Shown: positions 1-7,855, counted from the first letter of the stretch. The stretch: DNA of 9,729 nucleotides from JANQUM01 sp047630355 (GCA_047630355.1 JBLHXN010000121.1:1-9729); one strand, 5' to 3'. Made by a program: numbers and translations. The notes: generated by a model not told the origin, from the sequence alone.

Positions 1-77
1 TAACAATTAAACATACGCAAACGCTTTACTGTTTTGAGTTTGAGCATTTTCAATAACTACTTTGCAGAATTTCTAAT

Positions 78-1181
78 TCAGCTCCCAACCACTTCAAAAT
101 TCGTCAAATCATCCGAAAAAGAAGTGAATAAAGCGGGAAAGCCGACTTTTATCTGAGAAACTTCGTTCTCCAACTTCATCGCGGTGGCGGCTCGACTACT
201 TGACATTTCGAGGGCTTCGGGAAGCGGGATTCCCACAAAATTAACGGCGTTTCGAATGCAATCTGGTAAGCTGATTACTCCGCCCGCTAAATTCCCTTCG
301 GAGTTTACGTAACTGCCATTTTTGAGCGTAGCGTCAAATTCTCCCCAGTTAAAACTGTGCACTTGTTCACCCAAAAACAACGCATCTGAGATCAAGAATA
401 GTTTGTCTTTTTTTGCTCGGTACGCCACTTTTGCCGCTCCGAAATCACAGTGGTGACCGTCTAAGATTATTGGAGCGTAAACAAGTTCATCTTCCAACGC
501 TGCTCCTACTACGCCAGGTTCGCGGTGGTGTAGACCCGACATGGCGTTGTACAAGTGCGTTACCAAGTTTATTCCTTTTGAGAAAGCGTGTTTCGCCTGT
601 GCATAAGTGGCGTCAGAATGCCCGACAGAAATGGCGATTCCTGAATCAATTAATTTACTTAACTGTGAATCTGTGAAGTTTTCGGGGGCAATGGTCATCA
701 ATTTTATAATCCCCTCGCCGTGTTTTAAAATCGTATCCAACTCCTCATCCGTGGGTTTCCGCACGTACTTTGCCAAATGAGCTCCTCGTTTCTTGACGTT
801 TAGAAAAGGACCTTCGAGGTGCATTCCTACTACCCCACCCTGCGAATTTTCCGATTGATACACCCGAACGGCTTCAATTCCTTTCAAGATATTTTCTAAC
901 GAAGAAGTGATAAGCGTGGGCAAACAATACGCCGTACCCGTTTCCCGACTCGCATCGGCAATATCTTTGACAGTTTCAACCGTAGGAAATTGCGTAAAAT
1001 AATGCTTGAACCCGCCGTTTATATGTGTATCAAAAAGTGCCGCAGTTAGATTATCAAACGTAGAATCAACAGATTGATTCTTAAAGTCTTTGATCGTAAC
1101 AATTTTGCCGTTTACGCACTGAATAACCTTATTTTCTTTTATCTGATTATTTCCGTAGAGGCGTTTGGCGAGTATATTCAT
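78..1181 (-). CDS. nagA: N-acetylglucosamine-6-phosphate deacetylase
   Basis: Cytoplasmic amidohydrolase that removes acetate from GlcNAc-6-phosphate to give glucosamine-6-phosphate, for amino-sugar catabolism and cell-wall recycling. The 367-residue length is normal for the family. Visible motifs are DTHINGG at residues 51-57, HLEGPFLN with Glu123, GHSDAT with His188, THLYNAM with His209, REPG at 220-223, DGHH at 241-244 and SDA with Asp266. The spacing of Glu123, His188, His209 and Asp266 follows the E. coli metal ligands and catalytic Asp (E131, H195, H216, D273) almost exactly, so the active site looks intact. His53 sits where Bacillus-type enzymes have an extra His and E. coli has Gln. 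The ATG at 1181 gives a full N-terminus and has no Shine-Dalgarno. No nagB or sugar transporter is in the window. It is divergent from the efflux genes and probably independent of them. Confidence 0.94.
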   Translation of the reverse strand: MNILAKRLYGNNQIKENKVIQCVNGKIVTIKDFKNQSVDSTFDNLTAALFDTHINGGFKHYFTQFPTVETVKDIADASRETGTAYCLPTLITSSLENILKGIEAVRVYQSENSQGGVVGMHLEGPFLNVKKRGAHLAKYVRKPTDEELDTILKHGEGIIKLMTIAPENFTDSQLSKLIDSGIAISVGHSDATYAQAKHAFSKGINLVTHLYNAMSGLHHREPGVVGAALEDELVYAPIILDGHHCDFGAAKVAYRAKKDKLFLISDALFLGEQVHSFNWGEFDATLKNGSYVNSEGNLAGGVISLPDCIRNAVNFVGIPLPEALEMSSSRAATAMKLENEVSQIKVGFPALFTSFSDDLTNFEVVGS

Positions 1182-1232
1182 GAGCGTTTGGAGTTCTTTA
1201 AGGACTAAAAATCAACTGCGATAAATCAAAAT

Positions 1233-1240
1233 CAAATCTA
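1233..1240 (-). promoter_or_regulatory. candidate Bacteroidota -7 promoter element for nagA
   Basis: Read on the minus strand this is TAGATTTG, a full match to the Bacteroidota -7 consensus TAnnTTTG, lying 51 bp upstream of the nagA ATG. I see no clear TTTG-type -33 element at the usual distance (about 1258-1264 reads as AT-rich sequence), so the promoter would depend mainly on the -7 box. An 8-mer with two free positions can occur by chance; position and orientation are the main support. Confidence 0.4.
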
Positions 1241-1334
1241 CCGAATTTTAAAGATAAATATTGGCATATTTTTCCCTCTTCATAATCCCCGCACCTTATA
1301 ATTGCATTTTTTCAACAAAGACTTTGACATTTGC

Positions 1335-1364
1335 AACTATTTTTAGGTTTTTTAAAAAATAGTT
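1335..1364. promoter_or_regulatory. perfect 10-bp inverted repeat, possible operator
   Basis: AACTATTTTT (1335-1344) and its exact complement AAAAATAGTT (1355-1364) are separated by 10 bp, so the arm centres are 20 bp apart, about two helical turns. That geometry suits a dimeric regulator binding one DNA face. It lies in the divergent region 56 bp before the small exported-protein gene and just upstream of the candidate promoter at 1377-1406. The arms are AT-rich, so a weak hairpin or chance are alternatives; there is no GC stem to make it a good terminator. No regulator gene is present in the window. Confidence 0.42.
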
Positions 1365-1376
1365 TAGACCAATGAA

Positions 1377-1406
1377 TTGATGTGGCGATAAGCAGTGCTT
1401 CATTTG
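1377..1406 (+). promoter_or_regulatory. candidate promoter for the exported protein and efflux genes
   Basis: TTG at 1377-1379 and TTCATTTG at 1399-1406 are separated by 19 bp, resembling the Bacteroidota -33 (TTG/TTTG) and -7 (TAnnTTTG) elements, with one mismatch in the -7 box. The leader before the ATG at 1420 would be very short. A second -7-like box, TAGTTTAG at 1360-1367, overlaps the inverted repeat but lacks a suitably spaced -33. This is a suggestion only. Confidence 0.28.
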
Positions 1407-1419
1407 TGCACTAATTTGT

Positions 1420-1785
1420 ATGAAGTTGAAAATCACAAACCTGTTCAATTACCTTTTGGCCTTTTCTCTGGCGTTGGTCTTATCTAGCGGCTACGAGAAA
1501 GAAGTGGGAATATTGGAACAAGTTCAAGCTACTTTCATTCATTCTCACGATTCGTCAGAGGTTCCACACAACAACCTGATTTGTAATGAAATAGAGGAAG
1601 ATGTGGAACCGGAAGGCTCACAAAAAAACCAATTTTCTTCTAAATTCCTTATTGATGGAGCCCGCCTTTTGTCTGGCTTCAATCCCCTTTTTCACCTTTC
1701 GTCGGTAAATATTGCTTTACAGACACCTGACATTTCTTCGTCGGGTACAAACCTATTCCTACTTTTCAAGAATCTCCGCTTATAG
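1420..1785 (+). CDS. small exported protein of unknown function ahead of the efflux operon
   Basis: I do not recognise this 121-residue protein. Residues 1-24 form a typical export signal: Lys2 and Lys4, a hydrophobic stretch at about 8-22, then SSG before Tyr25. The end of the signal looks like a Bacteroidota lipobox except that Tyr25 stands where the Cys would be (TAC rather than TGC); SSG could instead be a signal peptidase I site. The mature part has a His/Asp segment (HSHDS, 41-45), an acidic stretch around 57-65 and a hydrophobic C-terminus ending LFLLFKNLRL. It has the same orientation as the adaptor, pump and channel genes and lies 296 bp upstream of them, so an accessory or sensing role is possible but unproven. 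The upstream inverted repeat and promoter-like boxes favour a real gene over a chance reading frame. A periplasmic location is inferred. Confidence 0.6.
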   Translation: MKLKITNLFNYLLAFSLALVLSSGYEKEVGILEQVQATFIHSHDSSEVPHNNLICNEIEEDVEPEGSQKNQFSSKFLIDGARLLSGFNPLFHLSSVNIALQTPDISSSGTNLFLLFKNLRL

Positions 1786-2081
1786 AATACCGGCTTTTGT
1801 CCGAAATTCAGAGGTTCTCTTTTTAGCAATCAGTTACGGTATTTGGCTTTCAGCCGGTGTACATTCCAATCAGGAATACACTAAGGCACGCAAGAAACTC
1901 CGCGTAGATTATCGATTCCCGTAATCAGATTATTGTTCTCAAGACTTCTCTCACACAAGAATCATCTCTTTTCAGTTACTCGGGATTACCCTTTTAGTTG
2001 GGCTTCGCACAGAAGCTACTAAACAGATTCTCCTACATCATTGTGTCAATTCCATCTTAGAAAAATACCAAAATCAATAAA
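1786..2081 (+). other. 296-bp gap before the efflux operon, possibly leader RNA
   Basis: I find no convincing gene here. A basic, Arg-rich reading frame (1712-1924) overlaps the end of the preceding gene and looks like a shadow. There is no full TAnnTTTG match. A short hairpin, GCTTC (2002-2006) with GAAGC (2012-2016) and a 5-nt loop, is too weak and lacks the U-run needed for a terminator. The last 25 bases before the adaptor ATG are A-rich with no Shine-Dalgarno. It may be a long untranslated region of a transcript that starts before 1420, or hold a promoter I cannot recognise. Confidence 0.4.
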
Positions 2082-3173
2082 ATGAAAAATTTAACACTGT
2101 TAACTTTCTGCTTTATCGCGTTACTTGTTTTCACAAAATGCAGTTCCGGCAAAGACGAAACTGAAAAAGAGGAAAAAGTCAATTTTACAGTAACGAGTCC
2201 GTTTGTGCGGGATACAATCGTGACACGTGAATACGTAAGCCAAATTAAGTCTATCAATCACATTGAGCTGCGGGCGTTGGAGAAAGGCTATCTGCAAAAA
2301 ATTTATGTGGACGAAGGTCAATTCGTAAAGAAAGGTCAATTGATGTTTCAAATCATGCCAATGATTTATCAAGCAGAACGCCAAAAAGCTCAAGCCGAAG
2401 TTGATTTCGTGAATATCGAATACGAGAACACAAAAACACTGGCGGACGAAAAAATCGTTTCAAAAAATGAATTGGCTCTCGCAAAAGCAAAACTCGACAA
2501 AGCAAAAGCCGAATTATCGCTGGCAGATGTACACTTGGCGTTTACGCAAATACGGGCACCGTTTGACGGAATCATGGACCACTTTCAAGTGAGGCTTGGT
2601 AGCTTGGTTGACGAAGGTGATCTGTTGACTACACTTTCAGATAACAGTAAAATGTGGGTTTACTTCAACGTTCCCGAAGCAGAATATCTTGACTATCAGA
2701 CGGGTATCACAAAGAATAATATGTTGAAAGTAAACCTTATGATGGCAAACAATCAACTATTTGACCAACCGGGCGTAGTAGAGACCATCGAAGCAGACTT
2801 TAACAACGAAACGGGTAACATCGCTTTCCGAGCAACTTTCCCGAACCCAAAAAGATTACTTCGTCACGGCGAAACCGGTAACGTTATAGCAAAGACTACC
2901 ATCAAGAACGCCGTGATGGTTCCGCAAAAATCAACTTTTGAGATTCTTGACAAAACGTACGTGTACGTTCTTGATAAAGACAACATTGCTCACGCAAGGC
3001 TTGTAACCATCGGAGAGGGAATCGAAGATTTATTTATCGTTACCAACGGGCTTAAAGCCGGCGAAAAGATTATCCTTGACGGTATCCGTAAAGTAAAAGA
3101 AAACGATAAAATCAAGTTTACGTTCGTGAAGCCAGAAGTAGCGAGCTCGAACTTAAAAGTAGCGGCAGAATAA
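2082..3173 (+). CDS. RND efflux periplasmic adaptor (membrane fusion protein), lipoprotein
   Basis: Periplasmic adaptor that joins the inner-membrane pump to the outer-membrane channel; 363 residues, typical of the AcrA/MexA/HlyD family. Residues 1-19 are a lipoprotein-type signal and Cys20 is the likely lipid-attachment site, although Lys at -1 (FTKC) is unusual. KDE at 24-26 follows the Cys. The first half of the barrel-sandwich (lipoyl-like) domain is near 58-92 and contains VDEG and VKKG (76-85). A Lys/Glu/Ala-rich alpha-helical hairpin spans about 95-153. The second lipoyl half starts at the diagnostic TQIRAPFDGI (155-164), followed by beta-barrel and membrane-proximal domains to the C-terminus. 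The pump gene starts 28 bp downstream, so the two are cotranscribed. The ATG at 2082 is the only start that retains the signal peptide. The family call is secure; the substrate is unknown. Confidence 0.95.
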   Translation: MKNLTLLTFCFIALLVFTKCSSGKDETEKEEKVNFTVTSPFVRDTIVTREYVSQIKSINHIELRALEKGYLQKIYVDEGQFVKKGQLMFQIMPMIYQAERQKAQAEVDFVNIEYENTKTLADEKIVSKNELALAKAKLDKAKAELSLADVHLAFTQIRAPFDGIMDHFQVRLGSLVDEGDLLTTLSDNSKMWVYFNVPEAEYLDYQTGITKNNMLKVNLMMANNQLFDQPGVVETIEADFNNETGNIAFRATFPNPKRLLRHGETGNVIAKTTIKNAVMVPQKSTFEILDKTYVYVLDKDNIAHARLVTIGEGIEDLFIVTNGLKAGEKIILDGIRKVKENDKIKFTFVKPEVASSNLKVAAE

Positions 3174-3201
3174 TTCCTAACCACTCAAAACAGCATAATC
3201 C

Positions 3202-6200
3202 ATGTTCAGTAAATTCATAAAGAGGCCCGTCCTCGCAATCGTAATTTCGATTTTCATTCTGTTGTTGGGTACACTGGCAATCAATACACTACCCAAGTCG
3301 CAGTTTCCAAATGTGGCCCCGCCGATGGTAAACGTCGCCGTAACTTATCCTGGTGCGAGTGCGTTAGTACTGGTAAACTCCGTGTTGATTCCGTTAGAAA
3401 AATCAATCAACGGCGTACCCGGAATGAAATACATGACTTCTGACGCCACCAGTGCGGGAGAAGCCACTATTCAAATAGTTTTTGAGTTGGGACAAGACCC
3501 AAACCAAGCCGTGGTAAACGTTAAAAACCGGATTGAACAAGTTTCAAACCGCCTCCCGCCGCTTGTGCAGTTGGAAGGTATTATCGTAAACTTGCAGCAA
3601 CCGAACATGTTGATGTACATCAACTTATTCAGTAAAGATAAAAACGCCAACGAGAAATTCCTGTACAACTACGCCAGTGTCAACGTAATTAACGAAGTAC
3701 AGCGTATCAAAGGAATGGGTAAAGTGCAGATTCTTGGTGCAAGGCAATACGCCATGCGGATTTGGCTAAAGCCGGACAGGATGCGTGCGTACAACGTTTC
3801 TACCGAAGAAGTAATGGATGCCATGCGGGAACAAAGCGTAATCGGTTCGCCGGGGCGGATTGGTCAGGCTACGGGTAAACGCTCACAATCTTTGGAATAC
3901 GTACTTACTTACCAAGATCGTTACAACAAACCTGAGCAATACCAAGACATCATTATTCGGGCGAATTCTGACGGTGAAATCCTGAAATTGAAAGACGTTG
4001 CCGACGTAGAATTTGGTTCGGAATTTTATGATATATACTCTAACACCGACGGTTTTCCTTCGGCGGCGATTACCTTAAAGCAGACTTACGGAAGTAACGC
4101 AAGCGACGTAATTGCAGAAGTAAAAACCAAGATGAAGGAACTCGAAGCGAGTTTTCCTCCGGGAATGGAGTACAAAATTAGCTACGACGTTTCCAAATTT
4201 TTGGACGCTTCCATCGAAGAAGTAATTCACACACTGCGGGATGCTTTTATATTGGTTGCGTTGGTAGTATTTATATTTTTAGGTGACTGGCGTTCAACGC
4301 TCATTCCGATTATCGCCGTTCCGGTTTCATTGGTTGGAGCGTTCTTTTTCATGCAGGTCTTCGGGCTTACCATTAACCTCATCACTCTTTTTGCCCTTGT
4401 ATTGGCAATTGGTGTTGTGGTTGATGATGCCATCGTCGTCGTCGAGGCAGTTCACGCAAAAATGGAGGAAGAACACCTTTCTCCTTACAATGCCGTCAAG
4501 AAAGTACTCGGAGAAATCAGCGGGGCAATTATCGCCATCACATTATTAATGACTTCCGTATTCGTACCCATTGCGTTTATGCCTGGTCCGGTTGGAGTAT
4601 TTTACCGTCAATTTGCCATTACCATGGCTTCGTCCATCGTTATTTCGGGTTTAGTTGCCTTAACTCTGACGCCCGTTTTGTGTGCCATGATTTTGAAAAA
4701 TAATCACGGCAAGCCGAGAAAGAAATCACTCATGAATCGCTTCCTTGATGCTTTCAACCGTCAGTTTGACGGTTTGACCGGAAAGTACGTGTGGCTTTTA
4801 AAACTCATCACCGATCGTAAATTAGTTACGTTTTTGGTTTTGGTCGGATTTAGTGCCGCCATTATTCCAACCATCAACAGTATTCCGGCTGGTTTTGTAC
4901 CGCCCGAAGATCAAGGTATGATTTACGGAATTATCCAGACACCTCCGGGTTCTACGTTGGAACGCACAAACGATATTTCCAGAAAATTGCAGGAAATTTG
5001 TGAAGAAGTGGATGGCATTGAATCAGTTTCTTCGTTGGCGGGTTACGAAATTCTGACCGAAGGACGTGGCTCAAACGCCGGAACTTGTTTGATTAACCTC
5101 AAAGACTGGGCTGACCGCGATAGAACAGTGGTAGAAATTATTGAAGAACTGGAAGAAAAGTCTAAGGAAATTCCCGAGGCTACCATCGAGTTTTTCCAGC
5201 CACCCGCAGTTCCGGGTTACGGAGCCGCCGGAGGTTTCGCCCTCCGACTTTTAGACAAAACCAACACTGGAGATTACAAAGCATTCGAAAAAGTAAACGA
5301 CGAGTTTATGGCGGAACTCCACAAGCGTAAAGAATTGAGCGGTTTGTTCAGTTTCTTTAGTGCCAACTATCCGCAATACGAATTAAAAATCGACAACAAA
5401 GCCGCCATGCAAAAAGGCGTTTCTATCGGAAAAGCGATGGATAACCTTTCGGTCTTGATTGGTAGTACGTACGAGTTAGGTTTTATCAGATTCAACAGCT
5501 TTTACAAAGTTTACGTACAAGCCGGAGCCGACTATCGTCAATTACCCGAAGATGTACTTAAACTATTTATCCGCAACGATCGTGGCGAAATGGTGCCTTA
5601 CTCTTCTTTCATGACCATGACCAAAACGCAAGGTCTGAACGAAATTACACGTTATAACCTATACCTCGCCGCCGCCATAAACGGTAGCCCCGCCAAAGGT
5701 TATAGTAGCGGCGAAGCCATGGCGGCCATTAAGGAAGTTGCCGCTCAAACCTTGCCCCGTGGTTACGGCATTGGTTGGGCAGGTCTTTCTTTTGACGAAG
5801 ATGCCCGTGGCAACGAAGCCATCTATATTTTCATCATTGTATTGGCATTCGTTTATTTGGTTTTAGCAGCTCAGTACGAAAGTTTTATCCTGCCGCTCGC
5901 GGTGGTACTTTCATTGCCCATCGGAGTATTTGGCTCGTTCGTTCTGCTGAAATTCATGGGTCTCGCCAACGATATTTACGCTCAGGTCGGGTTGATTATG
6001 CTCGTCGGATTACTGGGTAAAAACGCCGTGTTGATTGTAGAATTTGCCGTCATGAAACACGAGGAAGGCATGACCATTCTGGAAGCAGCCATTGAAGGAG
6101 CAAAAGTACGTTTCCGTCCAATTTTGATGACTTCGTTTGCCTTCATCGCTGGTTTGATTCCTCTTTTACTGGCTTCCGGACCGGGAGCAATTGCCAACCA

Positions 6201-6429
6201 CACGATTGGTGCCTCCGCTATGGGCGGAATGCTCTTCGGTACTATTTTCGGCGTAGTAATCGTACCGGGACTTTACTACATATTTGGTGGTTTGGCGGCT
6301 AAAACCAAGCTGATCAAAGACGAAGACGAGCATCCTTTCTCCGAAGATATGCAAGCCATCCAACACCAGATTGAAGAAGAAAACGCAAACCTATCAACCA
6401 AAGAAACCCTCGTTAGCGATGAACAATAA
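3202..6429 (+). CDS. RND-family multidrug-type efflux pump, inner-membrane subunit (HAE1/AcrB type)
   Basis: Proton-driven inner-membrane transporter of 1075 residues; AcrB has 1049, and the extra length is mostly a cytoplasmic C-terminal tail rich in Glu and Asp (about 1032-1075). The first transmembrane helix follows the typical FIKRP start (residues 5-9), with large periplasmic loops at about 30-335 and 560-870. The proton-relay residues are present: Asp408-Asp409 in GVVVDDAIVVVE and Lys940 in GKNAVLIVEFA, with FRPILMTS supplying the conserved Arg region of TM11. The double Asp with the AKNA-like GKNA motif points to the hydrophobic/amphiphilic (HAE1) branch rather than the heavy-metal branch. 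The switch loop (614-627) is two residues longer than in AcrB and has Tyr615 and Ile617 in place of its two Phe residues. The channel gene overlaps its 3' end by 11 bp. Antibiotics, bile salts, dyes or metabolites are all possible substrates. Confidence 0.97.
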   Translation: MFSKFIKRPVLAIVISIFILLLGTLAINTLPKSQFPNVAPPMVNVAVTYPGASALVLVNSVLIPLEKSINGVPGMKYMTSDATSAGEATIQIVFELGQDPNQAVVNVKNRIEQVSNRLPPLVQLEGIIVNLQQPNMLMYINLFSKDKNANEKFLYNYASVNVINEVQRIKGMGKVQILGARQYAMRIWLKPDRMRAYNVSTEEVMDAMREQSVIGSPGRIGQATGKRSQSLEYVLTYQDRYNKPEQYQDIIIRANSDGEILKLKDVADVEFGSEFYDIYSNTDGFPSAAITLKQTYGSNASDVIAEVKTKMKELEASFPPGMEYKISYDVSKFLDASIEEVIHTLRDAFILVALVVFIFLGDWRSTLIPIIAVPVSLVGAFFFMQVFGLTINLITLFALVLAIGVVVDDAIVVVEAVHAKMEEEHLSPYNAVKKVLGEISGAIIAITLLMTSVFVPIAFMPGPVGVFYRQFAITMASSIVISGLVALTLTPVLCAMILKNNHGKPRKKSLMNRFLDAFNRQFDGLTGKYVWLLKLITDRKLVTFLVLVGFSAAIIPTINSIPAGFVPPEDQGMIYGIIQTPPGSTLERTNDISRKLQEICEEVDGIESVSSLAGYEILTEGRGSNAGTCLINLKDWADRDRTVVEIIEELEEKSKEIPEATIEFFQPPAVPGYGAAGGFALRLLDKTNTGDYKAFEKVNDEFMAELHKRKELSGLFSFFSANYPQYELKIDNKAAMQKGVSIGKAMDNLSVLIGSTYELGFIRFNSFYKVYVQAGADYRQLPEDVLKLFIRNDRGEMVPYSSFMTMTKTQGLNEITRYNLYLAAAINGSPAKGYSSGEAMAAIKEVAAQTLPRGYGIGWAGLSFDEDARGNEAIYIFIIVLAFVYLVLAAQYESFILPLAVVLSLPIGVFGSFVLLKFMGLANDIYAQVGLIMLVGLLGKNAVLIVEFAVMKHEEGMTILEAAIEGAKVRFRPILMTSFAFIAGLIPLLLASGPGAIANHTIGASAMGGMLFGTIFGVVIVPGLYYIFGGLAAKTKLIKDEDEHPFSEDMQAIQHQIEEENANLSTKETLVSDEQ

Positions 6430-7855
6430 TAAAATAAATAAAAGTATTCTTATTCTTTTGGCAATCGCAACTTTTTGGTCTTGTAAAACGCCCGAAATAA
6501 CGCAAAGAATAGAGAACAAAGCCGTTCCGGTAAGTTTCAGCAACTCAACGGATAGCCTTCAGGCCGCTAAAGTACAGTGGAAAGAATATTTTGAAGACAA
6601 TTACCTGAACGCCCTGATTGATACCGCTTTGGTGAATAATCAGGAACTAAATATGACGTTGCAGGAAATTCAAATCTCGAAGAACGAAATCAGTGCCCGG
6701 CAAGGAGAATACTTACCTTTTGTAGGTTATCGTGCCGGGGCGGGACTCGAAAAAGTGGGTCGCTACACCAGTCAGGGAGCAAATGATACTAATACGGATA
6801 TAAAACCAGGTCGGGAAACCCCCGACTTCTTACCTGATTTTGGCGGTGGACTCTTCGCAACGTGGGAAATTGACATCTGGCACAAACTCCGCAACGCCCA
6901 AAAAGCAGCGACAATGCGTTATTTGTCAACGATAGAAGGTAAGAATTTCATGGTGACGAATCTCGTAGCGGAAATTGCGAACTCTTACTACGAATTGCGG
7001 GCGTTAGATTATCAACTCGAAATAGTGCAAACAAACATTGAGTTACAGACCAGTGCCTTACGGATTGTGAAGTTACAAAAAGAGGCTACCAAAGTCACCG
7101 AACTGGCAGTAAAAAGGTTTGAAGCTCAATTACTCAACACTAAAAGTATGCAGTTTGCGGTAAGGCAAGGCATTGTGGAAAATGAAAACCGAATAAACTT
7201 TTTACTCGGTAGATTTTCGCAGCCAATCCCCCGCGACAGTTCCAACTTCGAGCAACTTTCCACGAATAATATCATGAAAGCCGGAAGCCCATCTCAGCTA
7301 TTAGAAAACCGCCCTGATATCCGACAAGCTGAACAAGAATTGGCCGCGATGAAGTTAGATGTTCAAGTAGCCAAGGCAAGTTTTTACCCATCGCTGGGAC
7401 TTTCGGGAGGCATTGGCTTACAGGCTTTTAACCCCATTTACCTGGCAAATCTTCCTCAATCTTTGATGACTTCAATTATCGGAGATTTAGCAGGACCGCT
7501 GGTAAACAAGAGGGCAATTACGGCGGCTTATTACAACGCAAACGCCAAGCAAACGCAAGCAGTTTACAACTACGAGCAGAAATTGGTGAACGCATACATG
7601 GAAGTAAGTAATCAGTTGGCTAACGTCAATAACTTACAGCAAACTTACGATTTCAAGTTTCAGGAAGTAAACGCCCTGAACGAATCAGTTACGATTTCTT
7701 CCCGCCTCTTTAATTCGGCGAGGGCAGATTATTTAGAAATTCTGTTGACCCAAAAAGAAGCATTGGCTTCCAAACTGGAGTTAATCGACACGAAAATGCA
7801 GCAAATGCACGCCAAAGTCAACGTCTATCGGGCGTTGGGTGGCGGCTGGAAATAA
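6419..7855 (+). CDS. outer-membrane efflux lipoprotein, TolC/OprM (NodT) family
   Basis: Outer-membrane channel that should complete the exporter, 478 residues. I chose the ATG at 6419, which overlaps the pump stop by 11 bp. The frame is open back to a TTG at 6371, but that start would place 16 polar residues ahead of a clear signal peptide. From the ATG the signal is MNNNKINK, a hydrophobic core, then FWSC with Cys22 as lipid site. Family hallmarks are WEIDIW near 149-154 (OprM-like WELDLFG) and LLENRPDIRQAE near 294-305, matching the NodT-family ERRPDIR motif, followed by VAKASFYPSLGLSGG. Two related OEP repeats of long helices are evident from the Ala/Gln/Asn-rich heptads. The overlap suggests translational coupling with the pump. 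Last gene of the operon, with a terminator 42 bp after the stop. Confidence 0.96.
   Translation: MNNNKINKSILILLAIATFWSCKTPEITQRIENKAVPVSFSNSTDSLQAAKVQWKEYFEDNYLNALIDTALVNNQELNMTLQEIQISKNEISARQGEYLPFVGYRAGAGLEKVGRYTSQGANDTNTDIKPGRETPDFLPDFGGGLFATWEIDIWHKLRNAQKAATMRYLSTIEGKNFMVTNLVAEIANSYYELRALDYQLEIVQTNIELQTSALRIVKLQKEATKVTELAVKRFEAQLLNTKSMQFAVRQGIVENENRINFLLGRFSQPIPRDSSNFEQLSTNNIMKAGSPSQLLENRPDIRQAEQELAAMKLDVQVAKASFYPSLGLSGGIGLQAFNPIYLANLPQSLMTSIIGDLAGPLVNKRAITAAYYNANAKQTQAVYNYEQKLVNAYMEVSNQLANVNNLQQTYDFKFQEVNALNESVTISSRLFNSARADYLEILLTQKEALASKLELIDTKMQQMHAKVNVYRALGGGWK

Noticed and set aside
1..47. Possible start of another minus-strand gene after nagA (ATG at 47, reading MLKLKTVKRLRMFNC off the left edge)
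   Set aside because: Only 15 codons are visible and no recognisable motif or promoter supports it; an open stretch this short is expected by chance.
1712..1924. 70-codon plus-strand frame overlapping the exported-protein gene
   Set aside because: Arg- and Tyr-rich composition typical of an out-of-frame shadow, with no signal or motif; it overlaps a better-supported gene.
2956..2971. AACGTAC-GT-GTACGTT inverted repeat inside the adaptor gene
   Set aside because: It falls in codons for Thr-Tyr-Val-Tyr-Val and is explained by the coding sequence; no regulatory context.
3202..7855. Heavy-metal (CzcA/CusA-type) exporter
   Set aside because: The pump has the DD and GKNA motifs of the HAE1 branch, and no metal-binding Met or His clusters are seen in adaptor, pump or channel.
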